From the NCBI GenBank assembly GCA_963710665.1, contig CAVQBC010000008.1:682001-746000 (forward strand): 64,000 nt of DNA. Direction: 5' to 3'. The position numbers and the translations under genes are program-made. Origin of the DNA: CAVQBC01 sp963710665 (GTDB lineage: Bacteria > Actinomycetota > Thermoleophilia > Solirubrobacterales > Solirubrobacteraceae). Numbering within the stretch: the first letter of the stretch is position 1; each line of letters begins with the position of its first letter. Shown here in pieces: positions 61,781 to 64,000 of the stretch. The notes below the pieces were generated by a model. It was given only the letters and a program-made list of their open reading frames with translations, had not been told where the DNA came from and did no database searches.

Positions 61781-62394
61781 GCGCACTCGGATGGGTCCCG
61801 CCGGCCGGCATCGGCGGCTGGGTTCGCGAGGTCGTGACGACGGCCGGATATCCCGGCCTGGCGGCGCTGATCTTCCTCGAGAACCTCTTCCCGCCGATCC
61901 CCTCGGAGCTCATCCTGCCGCTGTCGGGCTTCTACGTCGGCTCGGGCGACCTCGCCTACGGCTGGGCGGTGCTCGCCGCCACGATCGGCTCGCTCGCCGG
62001 CGCGCTGGTCATCTACGCGCTCGCGCGCTTCGGGGGCCGGGCGCTGCTGCTGCGCCACGGGCGCTGGCTGCGCATCCGCGAGGCCGACCTCGACCGCGCC
62101 GACGACTGGTTCGACCGCCACGGGTCGTGGGCCGTGCTGGTGGGCCGCCTCGTCCCGGGCGCCCGCAGCCTCGTCTCGATCCCCGCGGGGCTGTCGGAGA
62201 TGCCGCCCGTGCGCTTCGTGCTCCTCACGGCGCTCGGCTCCGCGGTGTGGAACGCCGCGCTCGTCGGCGCGGGGTGGGCGCTGGGGCGCAACTACCAGAA
62301 GGTCGGCGACCTGCTCGGCCCGATCGGCGCGGGCGTCACGGCCGTGATCGTGCTCACGGTCGTCGTCGTGTGGTGGCGCCGCCGCCGGCGCTAG
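61777..62394 (+). CDS. DedA-family membrane protein
   Basis: A 205-residue protein of the DedA (SNARE-associated/VTT) family, now linked to lipid scrambling or flipping and membrane homeostasis. Signature regions are IFLENLFPPIPSELILPLSGFY (with the conserved Glu and Pro) and RLVPGARSLVSIPAGLSEMP. It has four to five membrane helices and a basic C-terminal tail. The GTG start overlaps the SDR stop. Its TAG stop shares CTAG with the convergent GYD gene. Confidence 0.93.
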   Translation: MSALGWVPPAGIGGWVREVVTTAGYPGLAALIFLENLFPPIPSELILPLSGFYVGSGDLAYGWAVLAATIGSLAGALVIYALARFGGRALLLRHGRWLRIREADLDRADDWFDRHGSWAVLVGRLVPGARSLVSIPAGLSEMPPVRFVLLTALGSAVWNAALVGAGWALGRNYQKVGDLLGPIGAGVTAVIVLTVVVVWWRRRRR

Positions 62395-62711
62395 GTGCCC
62401 GGGGGGCGGTAGTCGATCGACCTCTTCGCGGCCGCGTCGACCTCTTCGGGCGTCAACAGCGCAACCGTCGTCACCGAGGCCAGGCCGCTCGAGTTGACCG
62501 CGAGCGCGACCGCCGTGGCGGTCTCGTTGTCGGGCACCTCTCCGAACACGTACGCGTCGGTCTCTCCGAACGCGAAGTAGAACGCTTCCATCCTGCCGCC
62601 GTTGGCCGAGAAGAGCGCCTCGATGGCGTCCCGGCGGGCGCTCCCGCCCTTGGCGGCCACCCCACGGACACCCTCGGTGCTGTACGACGCCTTGAACAGG
62701 AAGCTGGGCAT
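62391..62711 (-). CDS. GYD-domain protein
   Basis: A 106-residue single-domain protein. MPSFLFKASYSTEGVRG at the N terminus and AFGETDAYVFGEVPDN in the middle match the GYD family (ferredoxin-like fold, function unknown). The ATG at 62711 has GGAGG seven bases upstream on the minus strand; a longer reading starting at 62786 is not supported. Confidence 0.88.
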   Translation of the reverse strand: MPSFLFKASYSTEGVRGVAAKGGSARRDAIEALFSANGGRMEAFYFAFGETDAYVFGEVPDNETATAVALAVNSSGLASVTTVALLTPEEVDAAAKRSIDYRPPGT

Positions 62712-62844
62712 GGCACGACCTCCAGGCAGTTGGGTGAGGCTCGGCCCGCCGACTCTATGCGCGCCGTTGCCAGGAGGGCAAGACACGGAGCGTCACGGTG
62801 CTATTGTTCGATGAAATTCGTACAAGGCTGGCCCGGAGGCTGAC

Positions 62845-63619
62845 ATGGCGACGAGGACGACGGACACGGCCACATCCCGCGGATCCGTGCGGGTCGAGCA
62901 GGGCGCCAAGCGGGTCCGCGCGTACCTCGGCGGCGAGCTGGTCGCCGACACCATCCGCCCCCTCTACGTGTGGGAGAAGCCCTACTACCCCGCGTACTAC
63001 TTCCCGGCCGCCGACGTGCGCGGCGAGCTGCTCGAACGCAGCGACGAGAGAGCCCACTCGCCCAGCCGCGGCGACGCCGACGTCCTCGACGTGAGGACGC
63101 AGGGGAGCGAGGCGCCCGGCGCCGCCCTGCACTACGTCGACTCACCGCTCGAGGCGCTCAGGGACACGATCCGGCTCGACTGGGACGCCATGGACGCCTG
63201 GTTCGAGGAGGACGAGGAGGTCTTCATCCACCCTCGCGACCCCTACACCCGGGTCGACGTGCTCGCGTCCTCACGCCACGTGCGCGTCGAGGTCGACGGC
63301 GTGACGGTCGCCGAGTCGACCAGCCCCAGGGTGCTGTACGAGACCGGCCTGCCGCCGCGCTACTACCTGCCCAAGACCCACGTCCGTCTGGACCTGCTCG
63401 TCCCGACCGACACCGTCTCGCACTGCCCCTACAAAGGGCCGGGCCGAGTACTGGTCGGTGCGCGCCGGTGACGTCGTCCACGAGGACCTGGCGTGGTCGT
63501 ATCCGGCCCCGCTGCCCGAGAGCCACAAGGTGGCCGGGCTGGTCACGTTCTACAACGAGAAGGTGGACCTCTACGTCGACGGCGTGCGGCAGGAGCGGCC
63601 CACGACCAAGTTCGCCTGA
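62845..63619 (+). pseudogene. Tandem DUF427-domain protein, +1 frameshift
   Basis: The predicted full product is about 257 residues with two DUF427 (beta-tent) domains: one around VRAYLGGELVADTIRPLYVWEKPYYPAYYFP and one around VRVEVDGVTVAESTSPRVLYETGLPPRYYLP. The second domain reaches HCPYKGP at 63438, then the frame is lost. One frame over it continues AEYWSVRAGDVVHEDLAWSYP to VDLYVDGVRQERP and a stop at 63619. One extra G in CCGGGCC near 63440 explains this (span 3n+1). GGAGG precedes the ATG by 6 bases. The stop abuts the convergent permease gene. Confidence 0.87.
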
Positions 63620-64000
63620 TCAGCCCTTGATCGCGCCGGCGGTCAGGCCCGCCACGATCCGCTTCTGGAAGAGCAGCACGAGCACGATCAGCGGGATCGA
63701 GATCGTCACCGAGGCCGCGCTGATCGTCCCCAGCGGCTCCTCGTAGTCCGTCGAGCCGGTGAAGTAGGCGATGGCGGCGGGCACGGTGCGCGCCGAGGGC
63801 GACGAGGTCAGGGTGATCGCGAGCAGGAACTCGTTCCAGGCGAAGATGAAGCACAGGATCCCCGCGGTCGCGATGCCGGGCGCCGCGAGCGGGATCACCA
63901 CCTTGGTGAACGCCTGGAAGTGCGTGGCGCCGTCGACCAGCGCCGCCTCCTCGAGGTCCTTCGGGATCTCCCGGAAGAACGACACGAGGATGTAGATCGA
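63620..64000 (-). CDS. Sugar ABC transporter permease (MalG type), C-terminal part
   Basis: The last 126 codons of a permease whose start lies beyond the right edge. The EAA motif LEEAALVDGATHFQAFTKVVIP, the following FIFAWNEFLLAITLT and the ending LTAGAIKG are typical of CUT1 MalG-type subunits. It belongs to a second sugar importer, distinct from the one at 32.6-36.9 kb. Its stop codon is immediately next to the DUF427 stop (TGATCA). Confidence 0.92.
   Translation of the reverse strand, partial: SIYILVSFFREIPKDLEEAALVDGATHFQAFTKVVIPLAAPGIATAGILCFIFAWNEFLLAITLTSSPSARTVPAAIAYFTGSTDYEEPLGTISAASVTISIPLIVLVLLFQKRIVAGLTAGAIKG

Noticed and set aside
62391..62786. A 131-residue version of the GYD protein starting at 62786
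   Set aside because: The extra N terminus is Pro/Gly-rich and unlike the family, and the ATG at 62711 has a good Shine-Dalgarno sequence.
62811..62843. A second 10-codon upstream ORF (MKFVQGWPGG) before the DUF427 gene
   Set aside because: TATTGT is only 3 bases before its ATG, so transcription would start inside it; the DUF427 gene has its own GGAGG.

Overview
The window is about 64 kb of very GC-rich DNA with tightly packed genes. Most neighbours on the same strand overlap by 4 bases (ATGA or GTGA), and GTG starts are frequent. Gene content and sequence style suggest an actinobacterium. My best guess is class Thermoleophilia (Solirubrobacterales-like); this is an inference from style, not a database result. 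A recurring signal is a TANNNT -10 box only 6-10 bases before the start codon, which points to many leaderless mRNAs.

Layout. 1-5.4 kb: end of ybeY, era, an ArsA-type ATPase, then a phytoene/squalene synthase - FAD oxidoreductase - MarR operon and a quinone-oxidoreductase-like dehydrogenase. 5.4-12.8 kb: hisIE joined to a complete trp set (trpEGDCFBA) and a tiny membrane protein. 12.8-18.3 kb: a branched-chain amino-acid-type ABC importer (livJHMGF) in which livH, livG and livF each carry a one-base insertion. 18.3-21.4 kb: small proteins of little-known function, including a divergent leaderless pair, and a TIGR01777-family epimerase. 21.7-25.1 kb: a signalling locus with a NarL-type regulator, its histidine kinase and, divergently, an unusual protein that joins a receiver domain to a formyltransferase-like domain. 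25.1-28.4 kb: a duplicated palindromic element, polA and a YdcZ-type transporter. 28.4-38.8 kb: a sugar or amino-sugar catabolic locus (DeoR regulator, GH4 glycosidase, amidohydrolase, SIS isomerase/deaminase, complete ABC importer, two PfkB kinases). 38.8-41.4 kb: a CoxG-like protein, a cupin and a K+-channel/RCK protein.

41.5-53.8 kb is a single giant secreted-protein gene. It has a signal peptide, an N-terminal beta domain, 39 tandem 85-residue Ig-like units and a C-terminal domain with a calcium-binding-type loop. The reading frame is broken many times. In 14 central units the DNA is about 108 bases longer than 14 x 255, which looks like unpolished sequence rather than biology. 53.9-64 kb: an esterase, an EamA transporter with a divergent TetR gene and clear operators, a second copy of the FAD oxidoreductase beside a metallo-beta-lactamase-like gene, rpsA, coaE, a lytic transglycosylase, an SDR, a DedA protein, a GYD protein, a tandem-DUF427 gene (again +1 frameshifted) and the end of a sugar ABC permease.

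The points most worth following up are the receiver-formyltransferase fusion, the leaderless promoter pattern, apparent CTG starts overlapping upstream stops, the amino-sugar locus with its candidate DeoR operators, and the organisation and sequence quality of the Ig-repeat gene.
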